From Nocardia arizonensis (GTDB lineage: Bacteria > Actinomycetota > Actinomycetes > Mycobacteriales > Mycobacteriaceae), in the NCBI RefSeq assembly GCF_001310275.1, contig NZ_LGYZ01000129.1, positions 186,001 to 250,000 of the forward strand: DNA of 64,000 nucleotides. The letters run 5' to 3'. The translations under genes were made by a program, and so were the position numbers. Below the pieces are notes generated by a model. That model was given only the letters and a program-made list of their open reading frames with translations, was not told the origin of the DNA and did no database searches. Below are positions 26,099-33,320 of the stretch, piece by piece. How positions within the stretch are numbered: position 1 is the stretch's first letter; every line of letters begins with the position of its first letter.

Positions 26099-26511
26099 GC
26101 GCCGCCGAACATCCGGCCCGCGCGGCCGGACTCGCCTCGCAGGCCGCGGTGCGGGCCAGGGACAAGGACGCCTGGCTCGCGCTGTTCGCGGCCGACGGCA
26201 TCGTCGAAGATCCCATCGGCCCTTCGGGTTTCGACCCGGAGGGCAAGGGCCACCGCGGTCCCGATGCCATCGCGGCCTTCTGGGACATGGCGATAGCCAA
26301 GACCGACTCGATCGAATTCCTCTTCGACGACTCGTTCGCCTGCGGCAGAGAGGTCGCCTTCACCGGCACCATCCGCAGCATCCTGGGCGGACACCGGATC
26401 GACGCGGAAGGCGTGTTCACCTACCGTGTCGACGAGACAGGCAAGATCGCCGCACTACGCGCGTTCTGGGAAGTAGACCGAGCGATGAAGACCGCCACAT
26501 CGGTGCACTGA
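26095..26511 (+). CDS. Ketosteroid-isomerase-like (NTF2/SnoaL fold) protein
   Basis: 138 residues from a GTG overlapping the ltp3 stop (GTGA). It has the cone-shaped NTF2-like fold of Delta5-3-ketosteroid isomerase. The segment ADGIVEDPIG aligns with the KSI stretch carrying the catalytic Asp base (VEDPVG). By eye the KSI active-site Tyr falls on Ser and the second acid (Asp99/103) on a non-acidic residue, so a classical isomerase mechanism is doubtful. Coupled expression with ltp3 implies a role on a steroid substrate, perhaps isomerisation or hydration. Last gene of the KstR-controlled DUF35-ltp4-ltp3 operon. Confidence 0.72.
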   Translation: MSAAEHPARAAGLASQAAVRARDKDAWLALFAADGIVEDPIGPSGFDPEGKGHRGPDAIAAFWDMAIAKTDSIEFLFDDSFACGREVAFTGTIRSILGGHRIDAEGVFTYRVDETGKIAALRAFWEVDRAMKTATSVH

Positions 26512-26562
26512 CACGCACCCTTCGGCACCACCGGCCGCGCACGGAGCCCGCCCCGCGAGCAA

Positions 26563-26623
26563 CCGTCCGCGGCCGTCTCGCGTCCGAGCGATCGAGACGA
26601 AGCAACGCAGGCGCGAGTATCGA
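26563..26623. repeat. Degenerate copy of a 90-base hairpin repeat
   Basis: The stretch carries the 5' arm and central part of the repeat found intact at 26835-26924 and 26959-27048: CCGTCTCGCGTCCGAGCG, GAGAC, a GCAGGCGCGAGTATCG centre. Its 3' arm is missing or diverged. It lies about 50 bases after the end of the KSI-like gene. Confidence 0.65.
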
Positions 26624-26706
26624 CACAAGGCACGCACCCACCGCGACGAAATCCAGCGATACGCCGCACCCTCACAACCACCACGAAGCAAGCCTCACAA
26701 GCGACC

Positions 26707-26752
26707 GTTCGCGGTGCCGGAGGCACGGCCAGAGATATCAAAGACCGCGAAC
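26707..26752. repeat. Short inverted repeat related to the hairpin family
   Basis: GTTCGCGGT (26707-26715) and its complement ACCGCGAAC (26744-26752) flank an inner GTGCCGGAGGCAC hairpin and the words GGCCAGAGATA. The same inner hairpin (GTGCCGAAGGCAC, then GGCCAGAGATA) separates the two intact 90-base units at 26929-26955. It looks like a deleted unit in which the spacer joined the outer arms. Confidence 0.6.
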
Positions 26753-26834
26753 CGATCCCCACCGAAGGCAGTGCCACAGATACCGACATTGCACGCCTAC
26801 GCAACCACCACGGAGCGAGCCTTACGAGCGACCG

Positions 26835-26924
26835 TTCGCGGCCGTCTCGCGTCCGAGCGGCCGAGACAAAGCGCCGCAGGAGCAAGTATCGACCACTCGG
26901 ACGCGAGACCCAAGGGGCCGCGAA
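26835..26924. repeat. 90-base hairpin repeat, intact copy A
   Basis: Outer arms TTCGCGGCC (26835-26843) and GGCCGCGAA (26916-26924), inner arms GTCTCGCGTCCGAG (26844-26857) and CTCGGACGCGAGAC (26896-26909), with a 38-base centre. The arms can form a 23-bp interrupted stem with a six-base bulge on the 3' side. The copy is almost identical in sequence and length to copy B, 34 bases downstream. Confidence 0.85.
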
Positions 26925-26958
26925 CCCCGCCGTGCCGAAGGCACGGCCAGAGATACCG

Positions 26959-27048
26959 TTCGCGGCCGTCTCGCGTCCGAGCGGCCGAGACAAAGCGCCG
27001 CAGGCGCGAGTATCGGCCACTCGGACGCGAGACATAAGGGGCCGCGAA
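26959..27048. repeat. 90-base hairpin repeat, intact copy B
   Basis: Same architecture as copy A: outer arms at 26959-26967 and 27040-27048, inner arms at 26968-26981 and 27020-27033, centre 38 bases. It ends 26 bases before the cyp125 stop. The 562-bp gap 26512-27073 between convergent genes consists almost entirely of these repeats and remnants; no gene is seen in it. Transcription termination from both sides is a possible effect. Confidence 0.85.
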
Positions 27049-27073
27049 CCCGCGACGCCGGAGGCGGCGCCAA

Positions 27074-28357
27074 TTACACAGTCTTGTAGTCGACCGGGAA
27101 TTCTTTTATGCCATTGAGCCACCCCGAACGCAGGCGCTTCGGATCGGCGACCTTGGTGATATCCGGGAGGTGGTCGGCGATGGCATTGAAGATGAGGTCG
27201 ATTTCGAGCCGGGCGAGGTTCGCGCCGATGCAGAAGTGCGCGCCGGTGCCGCCGAAGGACAGGTGCGGGTTGTCCTTGCGGGTGATGTCGAACTTCTCCG
27301 GATTCTCGAAGACGTCCTCGTCGAAGTTGGCCGAGCGGTAGAGCATGACCACCCGGTCGCCCTTTTTGATCTGCACGCCGCCGAGTTCGGTGTCCTCGAG
27401 CGCGGTGCGCTGGAACGAGGTGACCGGGGTGGCCCAGCGGATGATCTCGTCGGCGGCGGTGGCGGGGCGTTCCTTCTTGAACAGCTCCCACTGGTCGGGA
27501 TTGTCGATGAAGGCGTTCATGCCGTGGGTGATGGCGTTGCGGGTGGTCTCGTTGCCCGCGACGGCCAGCATGATGACGAAGAAGCCGAACTCCTCCTCGC
27601 TCAGCTTGTCGCCGTCGACATCGGCCTCGATCAGGGTCGTGACCAGGTCGTCGGCCGGATTCACCTTGCGCTCGGCCGCCATCTGATAGGCGTAGCCGAG
27701 CACCTCGGCGGACGCGGTCACCGGGTCGGCGTCGCTTTCCGGGTCGTCGTAGCTGGTCATATCGTTTGACCAGGTGAAGACCTTCATCCGGTCCTCCTGC
27801 GGGATGCCGATCAGTTCGGCGATCGCCTGGAGGGGCAGCTCACACGCGACCTGGGCGACGAAATCGCCGGAGCCTTGCTCCGCGGCGGTCTTCACGATCG
27901 ACTCCGCCCGAGCCGACAGCTCTTCGCGCAGGCCGTTGATGGCGCGCGGGGTGAAGCCGCGGGAGATGATCTTGCGCAGCTTGGTGTGTTCGGGGGCGTC
28001 CTTGTTGAGCAGCACGAACCGCTGGAGTTCGATCTGTTCGCGGGTGATGTCGTCGTTGAATCGCGGGATGGCGGTGTTCTCGTGGGTGGAGAACACGTCG
28101 CTGCGCCGCGACACCTCCTTGATGTCGGCGTGCTTGCTCACCACCCAGAAGCCCTCGTCGTGAAACCCTCCGGTCTCGGGGGACTGGGGATTCCACCAGA
28201 CCGGCGCGGTCCGACGCAGTTCGGCGTATTCCTCGACCGGAATCCGCTCCGCGTAGATCGCCGGGTCGGTGACGTCGAATCCGTCGGGCAGATTCGGTTC
28301 TGAATGCTGTGACCCGCCGGCAGCCGTCGCGGGCATGGCGTTCCCAGTGTCAACCAC
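27074..28357 (-). CDS. cyp125: Cytochrome P450 CYP125, steroid C26-monooxygenase
   Basis: 427 residues from the GTG at 28357, chosen because GGAG lies seven bases upstream; an ATG at 28336 is in frame. I-helix AGNETTR (267-273), the ExxR Glu304/Arg307 in ADEIIRWATPV, and the heme loop FGGTGAHFCIGANLAR with Cys376. Many stretches read like M. tuberculosis CYP125A1 (NPADD, EEFGFFVIMLAVAGNETTRN, FQRTAL, RLRSGWLNGIK). It oxidises the terminal side-chain methyl of cholest-4-en-3-one to the C26 acid, the first side-chain step. Divergent from fadA5, as in M. tuberculosis. A KstR site lies 21 bases upstream. Confidence 0.95.
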   Translation of the reverse strand: MVDTGNAMPATAAGGSQHSEPNLPDGFDVTDPAIYAERIPVEEYAELRRTAPVWWNPQSPETGGFHDEGFWVVSKHADIKEVSRRSDVFSTHENTAIPRFNDDITREQIELQRFVLLNKDAPEHTKLRKIISRGFTPRAINGLREELSARAESIVKTAAEQGSGDFVAQVACELPLQAIAELIGIPQEDRMKVFTWSNDMTSYDDPESDADPVTASAEVLGYAYQMAAERKVNPADDLVTTLIEADVDGDKLSEEEFGFFVIMLAVAGNETTRNAITHGMNAFIDNPDQWELFKKERPATAADEIIRWATPVTSFQRTALEDTELGGVQIKKGDRVVMLYRSANFDEDVFENPEKFDITRKDNPHLSFGGTGAHFCIGANLARLEIDLIFNAIADHLPDITKVADPKRLRSGWLNGIKEFPVDYKTV

Positions 28358-28378
28358 CAGATGTCTCCTTCGACAAAC

Positions 28379-28392
28379 TGAAACACGTTCTA
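28379..28392. promoter_or_regulatory. KstR operator upstream of cyp125
   Basis: TGAAACACGTTCTA matches the KstR motif at all fixed positions and lies in the 133-bp divergent gap between cyp125 and fadA5, close to the cyp125 start. Confidence 0.87.
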
Positions 28393-28447
28393 TAATCAAT
28401 TCCAGCACAGGTGGACGGACTAGTAAAGAAGAGCAGCCCAGCCACCT

Positions 28448-28461
28448 GGCAACACGTTTCA
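28448..28461. promoter_or_regulatory. KstR operator upstream of fadA5
   Basis: GGCAACACGTTTCA matches the KstR motif except the first base, 29 bases before the fadA5 ATG. Together with the site at 28379-28392 each divergent gene has its own operator. Confidence 0.78.
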
Positions 28462-28490
28462 GTTTTCTTGATTCCTACGGAAGGTTGGAC

Positions 28491-29654
28491 ATGGGCACAC
28501 CCGTGATCGTCGAGGCCGCCCGCACCCCGATCGGCAAGCGCGGCGGCTGGCTGGCGGGCCTGCATGCCGCCGAACTGCTCGGCCTGGCCCAGCGCGGACT
28601 GCTCGAGAAGGCGCATCTGGACCCGGCGCTGGTCGAGCAGGTCATCGGCGGCTGCGTCACCCAGGCGGGCGAGCAGTCCAATAACATCACCAGGGTGGCA
28701 TGGCTGCACGCCGGGCTGCCTTGGCAGGTGGGCGCGACCACCATCGACACCCAGTGCGGGTCCGCACAGCAGGCCAATCACCTCATCGCCGGACTCATCG
28801 CCACCGACGCCATCGAGATCGGCGTCGCGTGCGGCGTCGAGGCGATGAGCCGAGTACCCCTCGGCGCCAATGTCGGCGAGAACGCGGGACCGCGTCGGCC
28901 CGCCTCCTGGAACATCGACCTGCCGAATCAGTTCGAGGCCGCCGAGCGGATTACCAAGCGGCGCGGCATCACTCGCGCCGACGTCGATGAGTTCGGTGTG
29001 CGGTCACAGCGCTTGGCCGCCCAGGCGTGGGCCGAGGGCCGCTTCGACCGTGAGGTGCTGACGGTCACCGCGCCCGCGGTCGACAAGGAGGGCAACCTCA
29101 CCGGTGAGAAATTGGACGTCAACCGCGACCAGGGTTTGCGCGAGACCACCGTGGAGAGCCTGGCGAAGTTGAAGCCGGTACTCGAGGGCGGTGTGCACAC
29201 CGCCGGGTCGTCCTCGCAGATCTCCGACGGCGCCGCCGCCGTGCTGCTGATGGACGAAAAGGCCGCCAAGCGCGCGGGTTTGCGCCCGCGGGCGCGCATC
29301 CGCACGCAGGCCGTGGTCGGCGCGGAGCCGGAGTTCCATCTCGACGGCCCGGTGCAGGCCTGCACCCGCCTGCTGGAACGCTCGGGCATGAAAATCGGAG
29401 ATATCGACCTCATCGAGATCAACGAGGCTTTCGCGTCGGTAGTCCTTTCATGGGCCAGCGTCCACAATCCGGACATGGATCGGGTTAATGTCAACGGTGG
29501 GGCGATCGCCATCGGCCATCCGGTCGGTTCCACCGGATCCCGTCTGATCACAACGGCTTTGCACGAACTGGAGCGAACCGGGGGCAGCACCGCGATGATT
29601 CTCATGTGCGCCGGCGGCGCATTGGCGACGGGAACCATCATCGAACGGTTGTAG
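28491..29654 (+). CDS. fadA5: Steroid side-chain thiolase FadA5
   Basis: 387 residues from the ATG at 28491 with GGAAGG upstream. Thiolase: nucleophile Cys89 in DTQCGSAQQAN, His343 in GHPVGSTGSR and the second catalytic Cys373 in MCAGGALATG. NEAFASVVLSWASVHNPDMDRVNVNGGAI matches FadA5 (Rv3546) closely. The enzyme thiolytically shortens 3-oxo sterol side-chain CoA esters to release acetyl-CoA. Single gene under KstR control, divergent from cyp125. Confidence 0.95.
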   Translation: MGTPVIVEAARTPIGKRGGWLAGLHAAELLGLAQRGLLEKAHLDPALVEQVIGGCVTQAGEQSNNITRVAWLHAGLPWQVGATTIDTQCGSAQQANHLIAGLIATDAIEIGVACGVEAMSRVPLGANVGENAGPRRPASWNIDLPNQFEAAERITKRRGITRADVDEFGVRSQRLAAQAWAEGRFDREVLTVTAPAVDKEGNLTGEKLDVNRDQGLRETTVESLAKLKPVLEGGVHTAGSSSQISDGAAAVLLMDEKAAKRAGLRPRARIRTQAVVGAEPEFHLDGPVQACTRLLERSGMKIGDIDLIEINEAFASVVLSWASVHNPDMDRVNVNGGAIAIGHPVGSTGSRLITTALHELERTGGSTAMILMCAGGALATGTIIERL

Positions 29655-30014
29655 TATCGGACCAATTCCGCCCTGATAGTTGAACATTCATCCTAAAGCC
29701 CGCAAAACGTGTCGTACGCCACATAACACGAGGCAAGGGCAGTCCGATGAGACATCAGCTATCTTATCGCTACTGATACGTTGGCGGCGAAGACGCCCGC
29801 GACGGGCTAGAACCGGCTCGTACCAGCGCTCGGCTAGAGACGTTGGGGCGACCCGCAAACGCAGCCGTCGCAGCGTCTTCGCCCCGCCCGCGCCTGGAAG
29901 CTTCAAGGAAATCCCGAACCAGGCGTAGGTTTTCAGTTACTGAGCCGCTAATATCAATGATACGTATCCGAGATAACGACTGTTAGTACAGCGAAGGGAA
30001 TTGGGCGGCTCACA
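29655..30014. other. Intergenic region upstream of the EspR-like gene, with palindromes
   Basis: 360 bases with no convincing gene. Two structures are visible: an 11-base inverted repeat GGCGAAGACGC (29786-29796) / GCGTCTTCGCC (29873-29883) around a 76-base loop, and a perfect palindrome GATACGTATC at 29959-29968. TGATACGT occurs twice (within 29774-29782 and 29958-29965). The region is less GC-rich than the flanks. The palindrome, about 46 bases before the EspR-like start, is a candidate operator. Confidence 0.45.
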
Positions 30015-30431
30015 ATGGCTGATTTCGCGGCGCGGCTGAACAAGCTGTTCGAAACCGTGCATCCCCCGGGGCGCAAGCCGCACACCAACGCGGAGGTTGC
30101 GGCTGCGCTGACGGCCTCCGGGCATCCGATCTCGAAACCGTATCTCTCGCAGTTGCGGTCGGGGCAAAGGACCAACCCGTCGGACGAAACGGTGGCTGCA
30201 CTGGCCAAGTTCTTCAAGGTCAAGCCGGACTACTTCTTCAACGACATCTATGCCGCCAAGATCGATCACGATCTGGAACTGCTGTCCCAGCTCCAGGGCT
30301 ACGGACTGCGGCGGCTGTCGAGTAGAGCGTTCGATCTGTCGGAAGAATCACAGAACCTCCTCACCTCGATGGCGGAGAAGCTTCGGGCCAGCGAAGGCTT
30401 GCCCGAAATCCCACCGGACGGTACGGAATAG
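30015..30431 (+). CDS. EspR-like XRE-family DNA-binding protein
   Basis: 138 residues from the ATG at 30015. The N-terminal helix-turn-helix (FAARLNKLFETVHPPGRKPHTNAEVAAAL...ISKPYLSQLRSGQRTNPSDETVAALAKFF) resembles the EspR DNA-binding domain almost segment by segment, including the PPGR and YLSQLRSG stretches. The C-terminal about 60 residues form a helical dimerisation region as in EspR. EspR is a nucleoid-associated regulator of ESX-1 in mycobacteria; paralogues of this size are common in Nocardia and Streptomyces. It faces the membrane-protein/ImmA pair, separated by a terminator. Target genes unknown. Confidence 0.8.
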   Translation: MADFAARLNKLFETVHPPGRKPHTNAEVAAALTASGHPISKPYLSQLRSGQRTNPSDETVAALAKFFKVKPDYFFNDIYAAKIDHDLELLSQLQGYGLRRLSSRAFDLSEESQNLLTSMAEKLRASEGLPEIPPDGTE

Positions 30432-30575
30432 GGCCAACATCCACGATCCACGGCGGCTCGAACACCGAAAGGTGCCCTGACGTCGCGGTTAGCGGTTGTG
30501 CGCCACGGAGGTTCACGGGCGTATCCGGCGGGATACCCGGGTCTGCGGACCGCGGGCATTGCGCCGAATACTACA

Positions 30576-30614
30576 CGTAATGCGGGTTCGGCCATCGGCC
30601 GAACCCGCATTACG
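30576..30614. terminator. Hairpin after the EspR-like gene
   Basis: A perfect 18-bp stem: CGTAATGCGGGTTCGGCC at 30576-30593, complement at 30597-30614, three-base loop ATC. It lies between convergent genes and could stop both. No T-run follows on either side. Confidence 0.75.
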
Positions 30615-31023
30615 CGGTGGACGCCGAAGGTCTTCCCCGCGTGCACGACAGGGTCTCCTCTGGTCGCGCGGTATTAGTCGAGGCCGGTCTCAGCGCGTGA
30701 CGTTCCTGCCGCGGCCGGATCCGGCGGCCACCACTCCAGTGGCGAACTACACGACAGCGGGCGCATTTCGCAAGCCCCAGAGTGTGGGGGAGGCATCGAG
30801 TGATGCCAGAACCCGGGTTTCATGGCGATCGAATTGTGCACCATTACCATCGGCAATGCCGTCGACTGTGATTCCACCACATCGAACGAGAATGCACTGA
30901 AGCGATCGCACGAACGCATTGCGGTGTGAAACCAATGCCGATACCGGCTCGCACACCTGTTGTATACCGGTCATCTGCACGCGCGAATGAGATTGCATTC
31001 GAGGCGCTACGGACCACTTCGCG
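30615..31023. other. Non-coding gap between convergent genes
   Basis: About 410 bases, less GC-rich than the surroundings. Open frames exist on both strands but lack a ribosome-binding site, recognisable domains or the strong third-position GC bias of real genes here. No repeat, tRNA or operator was recognised. Confidence 0.4.
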
Positions 31024-32034
31024 CTAACTCGTCGCGGATTTCTCGGTGACCGTGCCGCCGGTACGGAATGCGTGCGCGATCGCACCGACCCAGCCGCGGG
31101 CGCTCACCCCTGCCGGAGGGGCGATCCACCGGACGTCGAGGGCGATGTCACCCAGCGGATTCCGCGCCCAATCCGCCACCAGGTCCGCGCGTTCGCGCAC
31201 CGACGCGGGCGGGGTCGCCGCCGACACGATGCCGCCGCATTGCAGGTACAGCGCGTCCATTATCTGGGCCACGTGATCCGAGGCCGCCAGTTGCGTCGAC
31301 GTCGAAGGGCGCTCGTGCGTGACCGCTTCGGGAAAGCGCCCGATCATCATGCGATGCAACGGGCGGATGCGCCGCAGCAGCACCCGGGCGCGCACCCACA
31401 GCTCGATGACGACCCACATAGCGCCCGCGGCGATGAGCAGCGCGGCGACTTCCCAAGCGGGCCAAGCCCAGTCGGAATCCCTCGGCTCGGACAGTGGCAT
31501 ACCGGACAGGATGCGGTGCACCTGCCACATCGAGAGCACCCCGACAACCGAAGTGCCGGTGGTGTATATCGCTATGCCGCGTCCGAGTGCGGTCCAGTCG
31601 AGATTGCGCAAACCAGTGACGACGACGAAGCCGCAGCTCAGCGCCGTCACCGCCGACCCGAAGGCGAAGGACCAGAACAGGGTCAGCAGTGCGGTGAGTG
31701 CGCCGAAACCGTAGATGACCGCCCCGATCCGGCGCAGATCCAGCCGCGACACCACCGGCCAGGCCGCGGCGGCGACCACCGAGGTCGCGGTGGCGAACAG
31801 CAGCCACGCCGCGGTCACCACCCCGTCGGACAGCCGCCCCGCGGCGACACCGTCCGGCGCCAGATTGTTCACGGCCACGCCGATCTCGGGCACCGACACG
31901 GTGACCGCCGCCGCGACCGCGCTCACCGCCACCACGATCGCGACCCGTGCCGTCGTCGCCGGTTTCACCAGCACCCGACCGACTCGGGCGCCCGCCGCGA
32001 CCCACACCAGCAATGCCGTCAACCAGAAAGTCAT
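31024..32034 (-). CDS. Multi-pass membrane protein (MAB_1171c-like family)
   Basis: 336 residues from the ATG at 32034, overlapping the ImmA-like stop by ATGA. About six or seven hydrophobic segments occupy the first 240 residues (for example 1-18, 28-48, 78-100, 108-130, 165-185, 205-228). The C-terminal about 100 residues are hydrophilic, with MMIGRFPEAVTHERPS and QIMDALYLQCGG. The layout matches the actinobacterial MAB_1171c/DUF6545 putative-transporter family, usually found next to XRE regulators and ImmA/IrrE peptidases as here. No transport substrate is known; a signalling role is equally possible. Confidence 0.68.
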   Translation of the reverse strand: MTFWLTALLVWVAAGARVGRVLVKPATTARVAIVVAVSAVAAAVTVSVPEIGVAVNNLAPDGVAAGRLSDGVVTAAWLLFATATSVVAAAAWPVVSRLDLRRIGAVIYGFGALTALLTLFWSFAFGSAVTALSCGFVVVTGLRNLDWTALGRGIAIYTTGTSVVGVLSMWQVHRILSGMPLSEPRDSDWAWPAWEVAALLIAAGAMWVVIELWVRARVLLRRIRPLHRMMIGRFPEAVTHERPSTSTQLAASDHVAQIMDALYLQCGGIVSAATPPASVRERADLVADWARNPLGDIALDVRWIAPPAGVSARGWVGAIAHAFRTGGTVTEKSATS

Positions 32035-32546
32035 CCGAGCGCCTCGTCGAATCGGAGGGCCGAGACGCCCGCGCCTCGACCGTTGAACACGCGCAATCGG
32101 GTCATGAGCATGGCGGCGAAAGTCTCGGCCTCCCATTCGGCCAGATCGTCCGTGCCGTCATCGGCGACGCGCCGGTGGGCGCGCTGACCGAGCACGTAGG
32201 CGACGAGGTCCTCGCTCGCCTCGAGCGTCGCCTCGGGAGCGGGCGCGCCCTGGTGATCGAAGACGATATGCCCCAGTTCGTGCGCCAGCGTGTGCTCGCG
32301 GCTCGGCAGGGCGGCGGCGAGCACGATGACGTCGCGATCCGGATAGAACCTGCGCTGCCCGCACACCCCGGGCCCCAATCGCGCACTCGCGATCTCGATC
32401 TCGCGCCCGCGTTCCCGCGCGACGGCGGCAACCACCTCGTCCAGGGTGGTGGCGTCGAAGTCGGCGGCGACCGCGCAGACCGCGTCCACCGCCGCGGCCA
32501 CCCGGCGATAGGACCGCGACGTGCGCTGTGTCCGGCTCTCACTCAT
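32031..32546 (-). CDS. ImmA/IrrE-family metallopeptidase
   Basis: 171 residues from the ATG at 32546 (MSESRTQRTSRSY); in-frame codons further upstream overlap the neighbouring gene and are not needed. Zinc-protease motif HELGH at residues 89-93, within SREHTLAHELGHIVFDHQ, followed by a helical domain. ImmA/IrrE proteins cleave XRE-type repressors in response to stress or mobile-element signals. The gene is translationally coupled to the membrane protein and lies near the EspR-like XRE gene, a plausible substrate. That relation is inferred only from co-location and family knowledge. Confidence 0.8.
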   Translation of the reverse strand: MSESRTQRTSRSYRRVAAAVDAVCAVAADFDATTLDEVVAAVARERGREIEIASARLGPGVCGQRRFYPDRDVIVLAAALPSREHTLAHELGHIVFDHQGAPAPEATLEASEDLVAYVLGQRAHRRVADDGTDDLAEWEAETFAAMLMTRLRVFNGRGAGVSALRFDEALG

Positions 32547-32556
32547 CGGTTCCCCC

Positions 32557-33117
32557 TCACGACGTCCGCCCGAAGAATTCGGCGCGCGCGGCGTCGACAC
32601 GTGCCTGTGCCGCCGCGGCGCTGCGGAAACCGATGACGCCAGAACCGATTCCCGCCACCGCGAGCGCCGCGAGTCCGCCGAGGACCGACAACATCTTCGG
32701 CGCGGGCAGGTCGTCATCCGAACTTATCGGGCGCACCTGAGGATTCGGCCTCACCTGCGGTAGCGAGACGGAGACGGGGGTTTCCGGTGGCGGTACCCGC
32801 GTCCGCGGCGGCCCGGCCTCAATGTCTGCCGGACCGGCACATTCGCTACCAAGGAGGACGCCGGGGGTAGGTGCGGCGGCCGTGGCGGGAGGCCGAAGGG
32901 ATTCGGAGGACGCCGCCGACTGGATCGGGGTGGGGTTGTTGCCCGGAATGGCCAGGGGTTCCCATTGTTCGGTCGGTTCGGCCACCGCGCCGCCGGCACC
33001 GCTGCCCGCCGAACTACCGGTACCGGGCTGTGCGACGGCCGGTGCGGGATGCGCCAGCGCAATGCCGGCAACCGCCCCGGTGATCGCAGCCGCCCGGATA
33101 GTGCGACCAATGGCCAT
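32557..33117 (-). CDS. Secreted/membrane-anchored Pro-Ala-rich protein of unknown function
   Basis: 186 residues from the ATG at 33117; an ATG at 33135 is possible. An N-terminal signal peptide MAIGRTIRAAAITG...AHPAPAVAQPG has a probable cleavage after AVA at about residue 29. The mature part is low-complexity (Ser, Gly, Pro, Ala) up to about residue 145, then comes a hydrophobic segment PKMLSVLGGLAALAVAGIGSGVIGF and a short charged tail. The protein would therefore be exported and anchored at its C-terminus. No domain recognised. It starts upstream of the ImmA-like gene (10-bp gap), so the three genes may form one transcript. Confidence 0.65.
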   Translation of the reverse strand: MAIGRTIRAAAITGAVAGIALAHPAPAVAQPGTGSSAGSGAGGAVAEPTEQWEPLAIPGNNPTPIQSAASSESLRPPATAAAPTPGVLLGSECAGPADIEAGPPRTRVPPPETPVSVSLPQVRPNPQVRPISSDDDLPAPKMLSVLGGLAALAVAGIGSGVIGFRSAAAAQARVDAARAEFFGRTS

Positions 33118-33258
33118 GCGCCAGCCTTCCCACATCCATGGAGCGCAAATCAGTCCCCGGTCGCGACACTCTCCGGGAGTTCGTCGAATCGGCCCAATGG
33201 TAAACCCCCGGATCGGAGCGCGCGCGGGAGACCGCCCAGCTCGCGACCGGAAACGACA

Positions 33259-33306
33259 ACGGCCCCCACGGGCACGGGACGCCATTGTCCGTGCCGCGGG
33301 GGCCGT
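33259..33306. terminator. Hairpin downstream of the 33.3-kb SDR gene
   Basis: Outer stem ACGGCCCCC (33259-33267) / GGGGGCCGT (33298-33306) and inner stem GGCACGG (33271-33277) / CCGTGCC (33289-33295). It begins 14 bases beyond the stop of the minus-strand SDR gene and is the likely end of the SDR operon. Confidence 0.72.
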
Positions 33307-33320
33307 CGCCGTGGGGGAAC

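Noticed and set aside
26563..27048. CRISPR array
   Set aside because: The repeated units are 90 bases, themselves palindromic, with only two intact copies and a repeated rather than unique spacer; there are no cas genes.
26821..27073. Small open frames running through the hairpin repeats
   Set aside because: They consist of translated repeat sequence (Arg/Ser-rich), change frame between copies and have no ribosome-binding site.
29774..29900. tRNA or other structural RNA gene
   Set aside because: The inverted repeat does not form a cloverleaf and no CCA end or T-loop consensus is present; kept only as an unexplained structure.
30674..31085. Minus-strand open frames in the gap after the EspR-like gene
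   Set aside because: No domain, weak third-position GC bias and no ribosome-binding site; the longer one also runs into the membrane-protein gene.
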